Below are positions 42,701 to 51,341 of a stretch of DNA of 64,000 nt, in pieces. The DNA comes from Amycolatopsis sulphurea. Its GTDB lineage: Bacteria; Actinomycetota; Actinomycetes; Mycobacteriales; Pseudonocardiaceae. A program made the translations under genes and the position numbers. The notes under the pieces were generated by a model that was not told the DNA's origin, did not search any database, and saw only the letters and a list, made by a program, of their open reading frames with translations. The stretch spans positions 4,464,001-4,528,000 of the forward strand of contig NZ_PDJK01000002.1 in the NCBI RefSeq assembly GCF_002564045.1, given 5' to 3'. Position 1 is the stretch's first letter. The number at the start of each line of letters is the position of its first letter.

Positions 42701-44694
42701 CCAAGGGTGCGTGGGAGAGCGTCAAGCGGCACTTCCGCGAGCTGGGCAAGGACATCCAGGCCGAGGACTTCACCGTGGTCGGCATCGGCGACATGATGGG
42801 CGACGTCTTCGGGAACGGGATGCTGCTGTCCGAGCACATCCGGCTGGTCGCCGCGTTCAACCACCTGCACGTCTTCCTCGACCCGGACCCGGACGCGGTG
42901 AGTTCGTTCGCCGAGCGGCGCCGGCTGTTCGACCTGCCCCGCTCCTCGTGGGACGACTACGACCGCTCGCTGATCAGCGAGGGCGGCGGGATCTACCCGC
43001 GCTCGGCGAAGACCATCCCGGTCAGCCCGCAGGTGCGGGCCGCGCTCGGGCTGGCCGAGGGCGTCACCCGGCTCGCGCCGATGGACCTGATCCAGGCGAT
43101 CCTGCTGGCGCCGGTGGAACTGCTGTGGAACGGCGGGATCGGCACCTACGTGAAGGCGGGCTCGGAGAGCAACGCCGACGCCGGGGACAAGGCCAACGAC
43201 GCCATCCGGGTCAACGGCGACCAGCTGCGGGTCAAGGTGGTCGGCGAGGGCGGCAACCTCGGCCTGACCCAGCTCGGCCGGATCGAGTTCGCCCGCACCG
43301 GCGGCAAGATCAACACCGACGCACTGGACAACTCGGCCGGGGTGGACTGCTCCGATCACGAGGTCAACATCAAGATTCTGCTCGATCACCTGGTGGCGGG
43401 CGGCGGGCTGGCCCGTACCGGGCGCGACGAGCTGCTCGGCGCGATGACCGACGAGGTCGGCGCGCTGGTGCTCGCGGACAACTACCGGCAGAACGCGGTG
43501 CTCGGGGTCAGCCGGGCGCACGCCGCGCCGATGGTCTCGGTGCACGCGCGGCAGGTTTCGGCGCTGGTGGCCAAAGGCGCGTTCGACCGCAGGCTGGAGG
43601 CGCTGCCGACCACTTCGCAGTTCCGCGCGCTGGAGAAGGCCGGGGACGGGCTCAGCTCGCCGGAGCTGGCCACGCTGCTGGCGCACGTGAAACTCGACCT
43701 CAAGGACGAGCTGCTGGAGTCCGACCTGCCCGAATCGGAGGTGTTCGCCCGGCGGCTGCCGGAGTACTTCCCGGCGCCGCTGCGGGAACGGTTCGCCGAG
43801 GCGATCGCGCAGCACCCGCTGCGCCGGCAGATCATCACCACGCTGGTGACCAACGAACTGGTCGACGGCGGCGGCATCTCGTTCGTCTTCCGGCTGATGG
43901 AGGAGATGAACGCGACCGCGACCGACGCGGTGCGCGCCTACGCCGTGGTCACCCACGTCTACGACCTGCCGAAGCTCTGGGTCGAGATCGCGGAGCTGGA
44001 CAACCTGGTGCCCACCGAGGTGGCGGACCGGATGGTGCTGGAGACCCGGCGGCTGCTGGACCGGGCCGCTCGCTGGTTCCTCACCAACCGCCCGCAGCCG
44101 CTCGCGCCGCTGGCCGAGATCAACCGGTTCGGCCCGGTGCTCGCCGAACTCGGCCCGAAGCTGGGCGGGTTGCTGCGCGGGGTCGAGCTGGAGTCGGTGG
44201 AGGAGGACGCGGCCGCCTACGTCAAGGACGGGGTGCCCGCGGATCTGGCCCGCCGGGTCGCGCTGCTGCTGCACAGCTACGGCCTGCTCGACGTGGTCGA
44301 GGTTGCCGAGCTGGCCGAACAGCAGGTCGGCCTGGACGCCACGCACACTCCGGCGGACACCGCGGGGCTGTACTTCGCGCTGTCGGATCACCTCGGCGTG
44401 GACCGGATGCTCACCGAGATCAGCAATCTGGAGCGGGGCAACCGCTGGCACGCCCTCGCGCGGCTCTCGCTGCGCGACGACGTGTACGGTTCGTTGAGCG
44501 CGATCACGCTCGATGCGTTGCGGCAGAGCGATCAGGACCGTTCCGTGGACGAGCAGATCGCGCAGTGGGAGAAAGCCAACGCTTCGCGGCTTTCGCGGGC
44601 GCGCGTGGCGCTGGACGAGATCACCCGCTCGGGGCGGCTCGACCTCGCGACGCTGTCCGTGGCCGCGCGACAGATCCGGAGCACTGTGCGGTGA
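39709..44694 (+). CDS. NAD-specific glutamate dehydrogenase, large type (L-GDH180)
   Basis: 1661 residues, typical of the ~180-kDa GDH of Actinobacteria. It oxidatively deaminates glutamate to 2-oxoglutarate with NAD+. The catalytic core lies centrally: GPVARGGLRWSDRREDFRTE and VKNAVIVPVGAKGGFVVK (~844-890, with the catalytic Lys residues), VGYDHKAMGITAKGAWESVK (~985) and the Rossmann segment VGIGDMMGDVFGNGML (~1025). Long N- and C-terminal regulatory regions (ACT-like N-terminus) are present. Start set at ATG 39709 with GGAGA upstream. The following thioesterase gene overlaps its stop by 4 nt. Confidence 0.95.
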   Translation: MSSTGASSLSGTDVGTGVGTDVGAPSGTTSPEQIRDELVEAAAARAPEMAELIRRYYRHIPADEIVGDDPVALVGAVRSHLQLAGQRMPGRPAVRLLNPTAADDGWTREATVVQVVTDDMPYLVDSITAEFARDGVQVHRIVHPIVVVSRGLTGELEGLHLDADPGDPPAGAAAESWMYAEIDLVTDPNRARELDNRLASVLGDVREVVEDADKMGQTACALAAELEQNPPKLPASEIDEGARLLRWLADGHFTFLGYRRYELVDNPHPDTDEPALRAVLASGLGVLRQDSLAARSLTAGPDSSADGLAPTLLVLTQASAPSTVYRPVYPYYVGVKTFDGQGRVTGEHRFLGMFTTTALHENVLDIPVVDKRVREVIRRAGFPMESFSGQRMLEVLQNWPRADLFSADSDSLYATTTGAITLSDRRRLRLFLRRDPYGRFFSCLVYLPGDRYTTKTRLAMQDVLLKELEGVQLEYSARIGETLFAQVHFIVHTDPANRIEPDVLNIQERLNTVVRSWEDRLAEAILAERRERPGAGGVVAEESAVEQGQRFAQVFPEAYKEDFGAEDALADLRKLDALAEEGDLAQSFYLPDNAEPGERRFKLYLRGEGVTLSKVLPVLQAMGVEVVDERPYELFREDGGASWIYDFGLRIDAKGLEKTDSTALGELRDRFQEAFHASWRGDAEVDGLNALVLRAGLSWRQVAVLRAYSRYLQQTRSPFSQSYIQNTVVKHTQVATKLLRLFETRSDPQLSDVDRATREETLAAEISAMIDEVTSLDEDRILRRMTAVVNATLRTNYRVRDSGGNPRAFLAFKLDPSAVPDLPEPHPKFEIFVYSPRVEGVHLRFGPVARGGLRWSDRREDFRTEILGLVKAQAVKNAVIVPVGAKGGFVVKRPPAPTGDAGIDREAQLNEGIACYRMFISGLLDLTDNRVEGATVAAPDVVRHDADDSYLVVAADKGTAKFSDIANEVSAQYGFWLGDAFASGGSVGYDHKAMGITAKGAWESVKRHFRELGKDIQAEDFTVVGIGDMMGDVFGNGMLLSEHIRLVAAFNHLHVFLDPDPDAVSSFAERRRLFDLPRSSWDDYDRSLISEGGGIYPRSAKTIPVSPQVRAALGLAEGVTRLAPMDLIQAILLAPVELLWNGGIGTYVKAGSESNADAGDKANDAIRVNGDQLRVKVVGEGGNLGLTQLGRIEFARTGGKINTDALDNSAGVDCSDHEVNIKILLDHLVAGGGLARTGRDELLGAMTDEVGALVLADNYRQNAVLGVSRAHAAPMVSVHARQVSALVAKGAFDRRLEALPTTSQFRALEKAGDGLSSPELATLLAHVKLDLKDELLESDLPESEVFARRLPEYFPAPLRERFAEAIAQHPLRRQIITTLVTNELVDGGGISFVFRLMEEMNATATDAVRAYAVVTHVYDLPKLWVEIAELDNLVPTEVADRMVLETRRLLDRAARWFLTNRPQPLAPLAEINRFGPVLAELGPKLGGLLRGVELESVEEDAAAYVKDGVPADLARRVALLLHSYGLLDVVEVAELAEQQVGLDATHTPADTAGLYFALSDHLGVDRMLTEISNLERGNRWHALARLSLRDDVYGSLSAITLDALRQSDQDRSVDEQIAQWEKANASRLSRARVALDEITRSGRLDLATLSVAARQIRSTVR

Positions 44695-45113
44695 CCTACG
44701 TCAGCCACGTCCGTCCGCGGTGGTCGGATATGGACCTGTACGGGCACGTCAACCACGCGAACGTGGTGACGTTGCTCGAAGAGGCCCGGATTCCGGTGCT
44801 GTTCGGCGAAGCGGTGAAGGAAGGTCTCACCGAGCTGCCGAAGGGCGTCGTGGTCGTGAAGCTCGCGGTGCACTACCGCGCGCCGATCGTCGCCGGCCCC
44901 GCAGACACGGTGCGCGTGGAGATGGAGCTCACCGAGCTGAAGGCTTCGACGGTGACCCTCGGCTACCGGGTGCACGGCGGTCCGGACGAGACCGATCCCG
45001 TGGCCGTCACCGCGGAAACCGTGCTCGCGCCGTATGACACCGCCAAACTGCGGCCACGGCGGCTCAGTGAGGCGGAGGGCGAGTTCCTCAAGCGGGTGTT
45101 CGCGGGTGCCTGA
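44691..45113 (+). CDS. Acyl-CoA thioesterase (hot-dog fold, YbgC/4HBT-like)
   Basis: 140 residues. VRPRWSDMDLYGHVNHANVV is the 4HBT signature with the catalytic Asp in W-x-D and His in GHVNHANY-like context; VVVKLAVHYRAPI and VAVTAETVLAPYD complete the hot-dog fold. Such enzymes hydrolyse short- or aryl-acyl-CoA. GTG 44691 overlaps the dehydrogenase stop (GTGA), so it is co-translated; a metabolic link with glutamate catabolism is not obvious. Confidence 0.9.
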   Translation: MTYVSHVRPRWSDMDLYGHVNHANVVTLLEEARIPVLFGEAVKEGLTELPKGVVVVKLAVHYRAPIVAGPADTVRVEMELTELKASTVTLGYRVHGGPDETDPVAVTAETVLAPYDTAKLRPRRLSEAEGEFLKRVFAGA

Positions 45114-45744
45114 ACTGCGGATCCCGGATCCCGCCGACCGGGAGACGCTGGGTGCGTTCGTGGCCCGCGCGGTGCGGCTGGACGGGACCACCGCGGTCCG
45201 GCTGCGCCGTCGCGCCGGGGAAGAGATCGTGGAAGCGTGGACGGCAACGCCGTTCGAGGTCCTCGCCACCCGCGCGGTGGCGGGGACCGTCACCCCGGCC
45301 GATGTCACGGTGTCGGGCAACGAGCTGCTGGCCGCGCTCACCGTGGCCGGCGGCGAGGTGATGGATCCCGGCCCGGCACGTGATCTGCTGTGGCACGGCG
45401 AGCTGCCGCCGAGCGGCCGGTGGCGGCTGGTGGACGAGCTGCCGGTCGGCGTGGTGTCCGAGCTGTCCGACCGCGGGGTCGCGCTCGCCCGCGACAATGC
45501 CGGCCCGCACGGCACCCCGCCCGCGTCGCTGATGGACCAGGCGGTGCTCACCGTCACCGGCGGCGACCTCGAAGTGAAGGTCCAGATGCGCTGCTTGTTC
45601 GCGCTGTCCGGGATGGGCCTGTTCGACTCGTCGGTGGATGGCGATGTGGTCCGCGTGTCCGCCACCGATTCCTGGCTCCGCCTCGACGCTCGCTACGGCG
45701 CCGTGCTCCGGCGGCGGCAGGCGCTGCTGCCGTTGCTGTTCTGA
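45106..45744 (+). CDS. Conserved actinobacterial hypothetical protein
   Basis: 212 residues. GTG 45106 (VPELRIPDPADRETLGAF) overlaps the thioesterase stop by 8 nt. No signal or membrane segment and no metal/catalytic motif; the pattern of alternating strands (VRLRRRAGEEIVEAWTATPF; TVTGGDLEVKVQMRCLFALS) suggests a beta-rich domain. I know it only as a gene that follows thioesterase-type genes in actinomycetes. Third in the gdh operon. Confidence 0.7.
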   Translation: MPELRIPDPADRETLGAFVARAVRLDGTTAVRLRRRAGEEIVEAWTATPFEVLATRAVAGTVTPADVTVSGNELLAALTVAGGEVMDPGPARDLLWHGELPPSGRWRLVDELPVGVVSELSDRGVALARDNAGPHGTPPASLMDQAVLTVTGGDLEVKVQMRCLFALSGMGLFDSSVDGDVVRVSATDSWLRLDARYGAVLRRRQALLPLLF

Positions 45745-45808
45745 CCCGTTTCCGCGGGATTCGCGGAATGTGCCTGCGCGCGGCGGCCCGCGGTGTCAGG
45801 GTGTGGGC

Positions 45809-46069
45809 ATGAGCGATTCCGACGGTGACCCGACGGCGGACTTCCTCGCTGAGGTACGGCCGGGGGAGACGCCGTGGCGCACCGATCGCCCGGCGGACGT
45901 CCCGGGACCGGAGACACCGGAGCGGCCCGAGGGGGGCGCCCGGCAGGTGGTGCGTGCGGTCGGGGAAGCCGCGCCGTACGTGCAGGCCGGGTTGTTCGCC
46001 GCGTGGGTGGCGATGTCGGTGGCGGATGCGGCAAATGGCGGGGATTCGGGCAGCAGCGCGCAAAGCTGA
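45809..46069 (+). CDS. Small hypothetical protein with one hydrophobic segment
   Basis: 86 residues, ATG 45809. Acidic, Pro-rich first half (DFLAEVRPGETPWRTDRPAD), then APYVQAGLFAAWVAMSVADA, a moderately hydrophobic helix that may be membrane-associated, and a Gly/Ser tail. No family recognised. Confidence 0.5.
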   Translation: MSDSDGDPTADFLAEVRPGETPWRTDRPADVPGPETPERPEGGARQVVRAVGEAAPYVQAGLFAAWVAMSVADAANGGDSGSSAQS

Positions 46070-46234
46070 GCCGTTCGCTTGCCCCGGCGGGTAGAGTCGG
46101 GACCGGTTCATCAGCCGGATGTTCGTTCGGCGCACCCGATCACCGAGCCCGCCGGTTCTCCTCCCACGGCGCGGGTCGTGGCACGGGCTCCTGCCCGGCC
46201 GCGGAGCGGAACCCGGCGGCGGAAGAGGAGAACC

Positions 46235-46666
46235 ATGCTGCGTTCCGGTCCTGAGCGTCCGAGGTCCCTGCCCGCCGCCGACGATCCGCATTCGCTACGC
46301 CGGGAGCTGGTCGCCTACGTGCGCGAAGTCGCCGCGGCCGTGGGGGTGTCGGCGGAGTGCGCCTCGTGCGAGGTCTCCGACACAGTCACCGCGTACGTGG
46401 CGTTGAACGGCCGTGCGCCGGAGTTTCCGGGGCAGGACTTGATGTTGCTGTGGAACGCTCGCCAGGGCTGGGCGGTGTCGGTGGAAACCGCGCCCGGCGA
46501 ACCCGCGGTGCTGGTGGCCCGCCTGGACGGGGACGTGACTCCCGAACCGGATCTGGTCCGCCGGTTCGTGGCCGCGTTGCTGACCACACCACACGATGCC
46601 GACTCTCGTATCCCGCCCCAACCGGTGCGTGACCACGGTGAGCCGAGACGGCGCAGATTGGCCTGA
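46235..46666 (+). CDS. DUF6292-family protein
   Basis: 143 residues, ATG 46235 with GAAGAGGAG 5 nt upstream. The pattern LRRELVAYVREVAAAVGV, CASCEVSDTVTAYVALNGR, FPGQDLMLLWNARQGWAVSV and PEPDLVRRFVAALL matches the actinobacterial DUF6292 proteins. Cytoplasmic, function unknown. It ends 62 bp before a palindromic repeat that may end its transcript. Confidence 0.7.
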   Translation: MLRSGPERPRSLPAADDPHSLRRELVAYVREVAAAVGVSAECASCEVSDTVTAYVALNGRAPEFPGQDLMLLWNARQGWAVSVETAPGEPAVLVARLDGDVTPEPDLVRRFVAALLTTPHDADSRIPPQPVRDHGEPRRRRLA

Positions 46667-46725
46667 CCGATCCTGCCCCAGGGTGTCGGCAGAGTCGGTG
46701 TGGAGGGCCCTGCGCAGCTGCGGAG

Positions 46726-46780
46726 GGCTGTGAAGGGCCCCTTCACGGACTCTGGGTCCGTCAGGGGCACCTTCACGGAC
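46726..46780. terminator. GTGAAGGGCCCCTTCAC-type palindromic repeat, imperfect copy
   Basis: GGCTGTGAAGGGCCCCTTCA is followed by CGGACTCTGGGTCCGT and a diverged second copy (CAGGGGCACCTTCACGGAC). It is a degenerate version of the 55-bp palindrome at 52806. Lies between convergent genes (DUF6292 on plus, cold-shock gene on minus), so a bidirectional terminator role is likely. Confidence 0.6.
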
Positions 46781-46943
46781 CCGAAACCGGTCGGGTAGCC
46801 ACGGCTCTGTCTGCTGATCACGGGTCCTCGACCGACTTTGCCGGGGCCCTGGATCCGGCCCGATGCGTCCCGGATGGACGATGGGGCCGGTGCACCAGGC
46901 ACCGGCCCCATCGGAAAAACCTTGTCCTACCGCGAAATCCGCG

Positions 46944-47147
46944 TCAGATGACGCTGACCCCGGTGGCCTGCGGCCCCTTCTGGCCCTGGCCGACCTCGAA
47001 CTCCACCCGGGCGTTCTCCTCCAGGCTGCGGAAGCCGTTGCCCTGGATCTCCGAGTAGTGCACGAATACGTCGGCCCCGCCGTCGTCCGGGCTGATGAAC
47101 CCGAAGCCCTTTTCGGCGTTGAACCACTTCACGGTGCCTTGCGTCAT
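46944..47147 (-). CDS. CspA-family cold-shock protein
   Basis: 67 residues: MTQGTVKWFNAEKGFGFISP, DVFVHYSEIQGNGFRSLEEN and VEFEVGQGQKGPQATGVSVI, with the RNP1 (KGFGFI) and RNP2 (VFVHY) RNA-binding motifs of the OB-fold. Binds single-stranded RNA/DNA. The ATG at 47147 is the family start; the frame continues to 47192 without support. The 229 bp upstream form a long 5' leader, as usual for csp genes. Confidence 0.95.
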   Translation of the reverse strand: MTQGTVKWFNAEKGFGFISPDDGGADVFVHYSEIQGNGFRSLEENARVEFEVGQGQKGPQATGVSVI

Positions 47148-47376
47148 GTTCCACTCCAGTACACGGAAAAACTCGCGATACCGCTTCGGCATCGGGGTCG
47201 GACACCGACGGTTTGATCTTCCGCTCGCGGAGAATCACTACGCCCGCTGCATCTTGCGAGCGTGGTGGCGGGAGGGCCCGCCGCACGAACACAAAACATG
47301 ACCGCGGTCAGTAAAGCATGCCCGCCGCGGCCGCACCAGGGCAACTTTTGGTCCACTGTGGACATCATCCGGATGG

Positions 47377-48951
47377 TCAGACCAGCCAGGCGGCGGCGTC
47401 CGGGGGCAGCCTGCCCTGCACCAGGGGACTGCTGCTGAGCAGCACCTCCCCGGGCGGCAGCGCGATCGAGCTGGCCGAGGTGTTCAGGGCGCAGATCAGC
47501 CCGCCGCGGCCCCGGCGGAAGGCGAAGCAGCCCGCCGGCGCGCCGTACCATTCGAGTTCGTCGCCCGCGTGCAGGGCCGGGTGCGTCCGGCGCAGCTCGA
47601 TCGCCTGCCGGTACAGGGCCAGCGTGGACTCCGGATCCGCGAGCTGCCGCTCCGCGGTCAGCCCGGCCCACTCCGGCGGGGTCGGCAGCCAGGTGCGCGG
47701 ATTGCGGGAGAACCCGAACGGCGGCAGGTCGCCGTCCCACGGCATCGGCACCCGTTCGGGGTCGCGGCCGTACTCCGGGCCCAGCGTGCGGGCCCGCGGG
47801 TCGGTGAGCGCGCTCGCCGGCAGGTCCGCGTCCGGCAGGCCCAGCTCCTCGCCGTTGTACAGGTACACCGCGCCCGGGAGGGCCAGCTCCACCAGCGCCA
47901 TCGCCCGCGCCCGGCGCAGGCCCGCCGCGCCGCCGCCGTAGCGGCTCACGGTGCGCGACACGTCGTGGTTGGACAGCGTCCAGGTGGCGTCTGTGCCCGC
48001 GGCCCGCGGCACGGCCAGCGACCGCTCGATCGCGGTGCGCAGGGCGTCCGCGTCGAAATGGGTGAGCATCAGGCGGAAGTTGAACGCCAGGTGCAGCTCG
48101 TCCGGGCGCAGGTAGCGGGCCAGCCGCTCCTCGTCGGACACCCAGATCTCGCCGACCGACATGGTGCCGGGGTACTCGTCGAGCACCTTCCGGATCATCC
48201 GGTGCACGTCGTGCACCCCGTCGTCGTCGAACCGCGGGTCGTAGGCCTTGCCCTGTTCGCTGGTCCTGTACTCCTGCGCTGCGCGCGGGTCCATGTCCGG
48301 CAGGCCCGGCGCTTTCGCCATGCCGTGCGCCACGTCGAAACGGAACCCGTCCACGCCGCGGTCCAGCCAGAACCGCAGGGTGCGTTCGAGGTCGTAGCGC
48401 ACCTCGGCGTCGTCCCAGTTCAGGTCCGGCTGCTGCGGGGTGAACAGGTGCAGGTACCACTGGCCGTCCGGGACCCGGGTCCAGGCCGGGCCGCCGAACA
48501 CGCTGACCCAGTTGTTGGGCGGTTCGGCACCGTCCGGGCCGCGGCCGTCGCGGAAGAGGTAGCGGGCCCGCTCCCGGCTGCCGGGGGCGGCGGCCATCGC
48601 GGACTTGAACCAGGCGTGCTGGTTGCTGGTGTGGTTGGGCACCACGTCCACGGTGACCCGGATGCCCCGCCGGTGCGCGTCGGCGAGCAGCTCGTCGAAG
48701 TCGCGCAGCGTGCCGAACATCGGGTCCACGTCCCGGGGATCGGCCACGTCGTAGCCGTGGTCGGCCATCGGCGACCGGTAGAACGGCGTGAGCCACAGCG
48801 CGTCCACGCCCAGCTGCTCCAGGTAGCCCAGCCGGCGGCGCAGCCCTTCCAGGTCACCGATGCCGTCGGTGTCGGAATCCGCGAACGAGCGGAGGTAGAC
48901 CTGGTAGAAGACCGCGTCGGACCACCAGGAAGCATGCGGTGCAGCGGCCAT
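47377..48951 (-). CDS. Glycoside hydrolase family 13 alpha-glucosidase
   Basis: 524 residues. GH13 regions in order: VDVVPNHTSNQH (region I), DGFRFDVAHGM with the nucleophile Asp (region II), SVGEIWVSD with the acid/base Glu (region III) and LSNHDVSR with the stabilising Asp (region IV). Starts WWSDAVFYQVYLRSFADSDT, typical of oligo-1,6-glucosidase/trehalose-type enzymes; cytoplasmic. The ATG at 48951 overlaps the haemoglobin stop by one base. Specificity (maltose, isomaltose, trehalose) is not decidable. Confidence 0.9.
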   Translation of the reverse strand: MAAAPHASWWSDAVFYQVYLRSFADSDTDGIGDLEGLRRRLGYLEQLGVDALWLTPFYRSPMADHGYDVADPRDVDPMFGTLRDFDELLADAHRRGIRVTVDVVPNHTSNQHAWFKSAMAAAPGSRERARYLFRDGRGPDGAEPPNNWVSVFGGPAWTRVPDGQWYLHLFTPQQPDLNWDDAEVRYDLERTLRFWLDRGVDGFRFDVAHGMAKAPGLPDMDPRAAQEYRTSEQGKAYDPRFDDDGVHDVHRMIRKVLDEYPGTMSVGEIWVSDEERLARYLRPDELHLAFNFRLMLTHFDADALRTAIERSLAVPRAAGTDATWTLSNHDVSRTVSRYGGGAAGLRRARAMALVELALPGAVYLYNGEELGLPDADLPASALTDPRARTLGPEYGRDPERVPMPWDGDLPPFGFSRNPRTWLPTPPEWAGLTAERQLADPESTLALYRQAIELRRTHPALHAGDELEWYGAPAGCFAFRRGRGGLICALNTSASSIALPPGEVLLSSSPLVQGRLPPDAAAWLV

Positions 48952-49340
48952 CAGACGAAACTGTTCATCATGCTGTGCGCGGCCATTTCCAGGTACGCCC
49001 ACAGCTGCTCGCGGTAGGGCTCGGGCAGGTTCTCCTCGTCCACCGCGATCCGGATCGCGCGCAGCCAGGCGTCGCGTTCGATCGGGCCGATCTTGAACGG
49101 CGCGTGCCGCATCCGCAGCCGCGGATGGCCACGCTGGTCGGAGTAGGTGTGCGGGCCGCCCCAGTACTGGATGAGGAACAGCCGGAAGCGCTCCTCGGCC
49201 GGGCCGAGATCCTCCTCCGGGTACAGCGGGCGCAGGATCTCGTCCCGCGCGACCTCCTGGTAGAACCGCGCGACGATCCGCCGGAAGGTCGGCTCGCCGC
49301 CGACCGCCTCGTACAGGTTCGCCGGTTCCGGGTCACTCAC
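48951..49340 (-). CDS. Truncated haemoglobin, group II (trHbO-type)
   Basis: 129 residues. NLYEAVGGEPTFRRIVARFY, then LIQYWGGPHTYSDQRGHPRL and RHAPFKIGPIERDAWLRAIR: the proximal His (RHAPF), the Tyr/Trp distal residues (YWGGP) and CD-loop glycines of group II truncated globins are present. Binds O2/NO. GTG 49340 chosen for its spacing to GGAAGG; GTG 49349 is possible. Coupled by one base to the alpha-glucosidase gene, a conserved pairing in mycolata and relatives. Confidence 0.85.
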   Translation of the reverse strand: MSDPEPANLYEAVGGEPTFRRIVARFYQEVARDEILRPLYPEEDLGPAEERFRLFLIQYWGGPHTYSDQRGHPRLRMRHAPFKIGPIERDAWLRAIRIAVDEENLPEPYREQLWAYLEMAAHSMMNSFV

Positions 49341-49375
49341 AGTCGACACCCTTCCATCTTGCCTTGCCGCACCGG

Positions 49376-50353
49376 TCACTTGTCGACCGACGGGGAGGAC
49401 AGGAACCGGCCGAGCGGCGGCTCGAAACCGGCGTCCTCCAACGCCCTGAGCAGCTGCCCGCGCAACGCCCGCTGCACGGCCCACTGCTTGCCCGGCCGCA
49501 CCTTCACCGTCAGCCGCAGCTGGATGCTCTCCGGGGTGACCTTCTCCACCCCGAGCATCTCGGGCGGCTCCAGCACGAGCGCGGCGAGCGCCTCGCTCTC
49601 GGCCGCCTTGGTCGCGGCTTCGGCGAGCACGTGCGAGGCGCGGTCCACGTCGGCGGAGTACCCCAGCGGCACGTCGACCACCGCGACCGCGAAACCCTGG
49701 CTGGAGTTCCCGACCCGCAGCACCTCGCCGTTGCGCACGTACCAGACGGTGCCCTGCAGGTCGCGCAGGGTGGTGATGCGCAGGCCGACCGCCTCGACCG
49801 TGCCGGTCGCCTCGCCGATGTCCACCACGTCGCCCACGCCGTACTGGTCCTCGATCATCATGAAGATCCCGGACAGGAAGTCCTTGACCAGGTTCTGCGC
49901 GCCGAACCCGAGGGCGACCCCGACGATGCCCGCGGACGCGATCAGCGGGGCCAGGTCGTAGCCGAGTTCGCCCACGACGAGGCAGAACGCGGTGCCGTAG
50001 ATGATCAGCGTGGCCATCGACTTGAGCACCGAGCCGATCGTCTTGGCCCGCTGGCGGCGGCGTTCGAGCACCGCCGGGCCGAGCATCTCCGGGGCGCGTT
50101 CCCGCAGCGGGCGCAGCAGGGCCGGCAGCTTGCCGCCCGAAGGCAGGCGGGTGACCCGGTCGATCATCCGGCGTGTGAGATAGCGCACCAGGAAGGCGAT
50201 GACCACGATCAGGATGATCCGCAGCGGCTTCGTGACGAGCCAGCCCGCGGAACCGGCGAGCCACTCGTTACCGGTGACCGAGTAGACCTGGGAACAGAAG
50301 GTGCTCGGGTCGGAGATGCAGGGCGGCGGGGAAGCACTGAGCACGGCATTCAC
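49376..50353 (-). CDS. MscS-family mechanosensitive channel
   Basis: 325 residues. Three membrane segments (LRIILIVVIAFLVRYL; MATLIIYGTAFCLVVGEL; LIASAGIVGVALGFGAQNLV), the last with the Gly/Ala-rich TM3 pore pattern, then the MscS beta domain (GIFMMIEDQYGVGDVVDIGE and VWYVRNGEVLRVGN). Opens under membrane tension to release solutes. Start GTG 50353 places the N-terminus outside; longer readings into the HNH gene's promoter are not supported. Confidence 0.9.
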   Translation of the reverse strand: MNAVLSASPPPCISDPSTFCSQVYSVTGNEWLAGSAGWLVTKPLRIILIVVIAFLVRYLTRRMIDRVTRLPSGGKLPALLRPLRERAPEMLGPAVLERRRQRAKTIGSVLKSMATLIIYGTAFCLVVGELGYDLAPLIASAGIVGVALGFGAQNLVKDFLSGIFMMIEDQYGVGDVVDIGEATGTVEAVGLRITTLRDLQGTVWYVRNGEVLRVGNSSQGFAVAVVDVPLGYSADVDRASHVLAEAATKAAESEALAALVLEPPEMLGVEKVTPESIQLRLTVKVRPGKQWAVQRALRGQLLRALEDAGFEPPLGRFLSSPSVDK

Positions 50354-50496
50354 GGGCGGAGGCAGTCCTTTCGTCGCGTTTTCCGGCTTCTTCGCCGGTG
50401 GCTCGCGGGTCGCGGACGCGTGACGCGTCACGGAACACACGTGCGCAGGGGGCCCGATGTGTGGTCGACTATGCCTGCACCGGTGGAGGTGGTCGA

Positions 50497-51204
50497 GTGC
50501 CAGACCGACAACCCATCCCCCTCGGCGGCAGCGGCCAAGCCATGGCCGGTACGCCGCCGGAGGCGTTCCTGCGTGCCCGCGCGGGAGGTTCCGCATCCGG
50601 CGGAGCGGTCCCGTCCGGGCCGGGGAACCGGCCAGGGGGAGCGTCCCGTCCGCCCGGACAGCGTAGAGCTGCCGAGCCCGCGGCCCCGGCCTGGGGCCGC
50701 CGTCGCGTCCTGCTGCTGAACGCGACCTTCGAACCGCTCACCGCGGTGCCCATGCGGCGTGCCGTGGTGCTGGTCATGTGCGGCAAGGCCGAGGTCGTGC
50801 ACGGCGATCCCGAGGGGGTGGAGCTGCACGCCGCCACGGTGTCCCTGCCCGTCCCGTCGGTGATCCGGCTCAGCACCTACGTACGGGTGCCGTACCGGGC
50901 GAAGGTTCCGCTGACCCGCGCCGGGCTGATGCACCGTGACCGCTACCGCTGCGCCTACTGTGGCGGCCGGGCGGAAACGATAGACCATGTGCTGCCGCGC
51001 AGCCGCGGCGGCCCGCACAGCTGGACGAACTGCGTGGCCTGCTGCGCGAAGTGCAATCACCGCAAGGCCGACCGGCTGCTGTCGGAGATCGGCTGGCGGC
51101 TGCGCGTCGTCCCGCGGGCGCCGCACGGCCCGCACTGGCGGCTGCTCGCGCACTCCAAGGAGGCCGACCCGCTGTGGCAGCCCTACCTGGGGACCGCCGC
51201 GTGA
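50497..51204 (+). CDS. HNH endonuclease-family protein
   Basis: 235 residues. RRVLLLNATFEPLTAVPMRR and VLVMCGKAEVVH form the N-terminal domain; residues ~150-200 carry CAYCGGRAETIDHVLPRSRG with CAKCNHRKADR, i.e. the HNH ββα-metal fold with two CxxC zinc pairs. This actinobacterial/cyanobacterial family is widely conserved and presumed to nick DNA. GTG 50497 chosen because GGAGGTGG lies 5 nt upstream. Divergent from mscS. Confidence 0.85.
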   Translation: MPDRQPIPLGGSGQAMAGTPPEAFLRARAGGSASGGAVPSGPGNRPGGASRPPGQRRAAEPAAPAWGRRRVLLLNATFEPLTAVPMRRAVVLVMCGKAEVVHGDPEGVELHAATVSLPVPSVIRLSTYVRVPYRAKVPLTRAGLMHRDRYRCAYCGGRAETIDHVLPRSRGGPHSWTNCVACCAKCNHRKADRLLSEIGWRLRVVPRAPHGPHWRLLAHSKEADPLWQPYLGTAA

Positions 51205-51341
51205 GCTGATCCGGCGGTGCTCCGGCTCGGGCGGATTCTGGTCCGGACCGCACGGTGCCCCGGCTGCCTTCGGGCTGCCGGGGTGGGTGCCGTTTCGCCG
51301 ACGGCCGGATCGGAAGTGTCGGCCAGGTGCCGGGTGCCGGG

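Noticed and set aside
39706..44451. 1580-codon minus-strand open frame opposite the glutamate dehydrogenase gene
   Set aside because: The plus frame is a full-length known enzyme with all motifs; the antisense frame is a GC-bias shadow.
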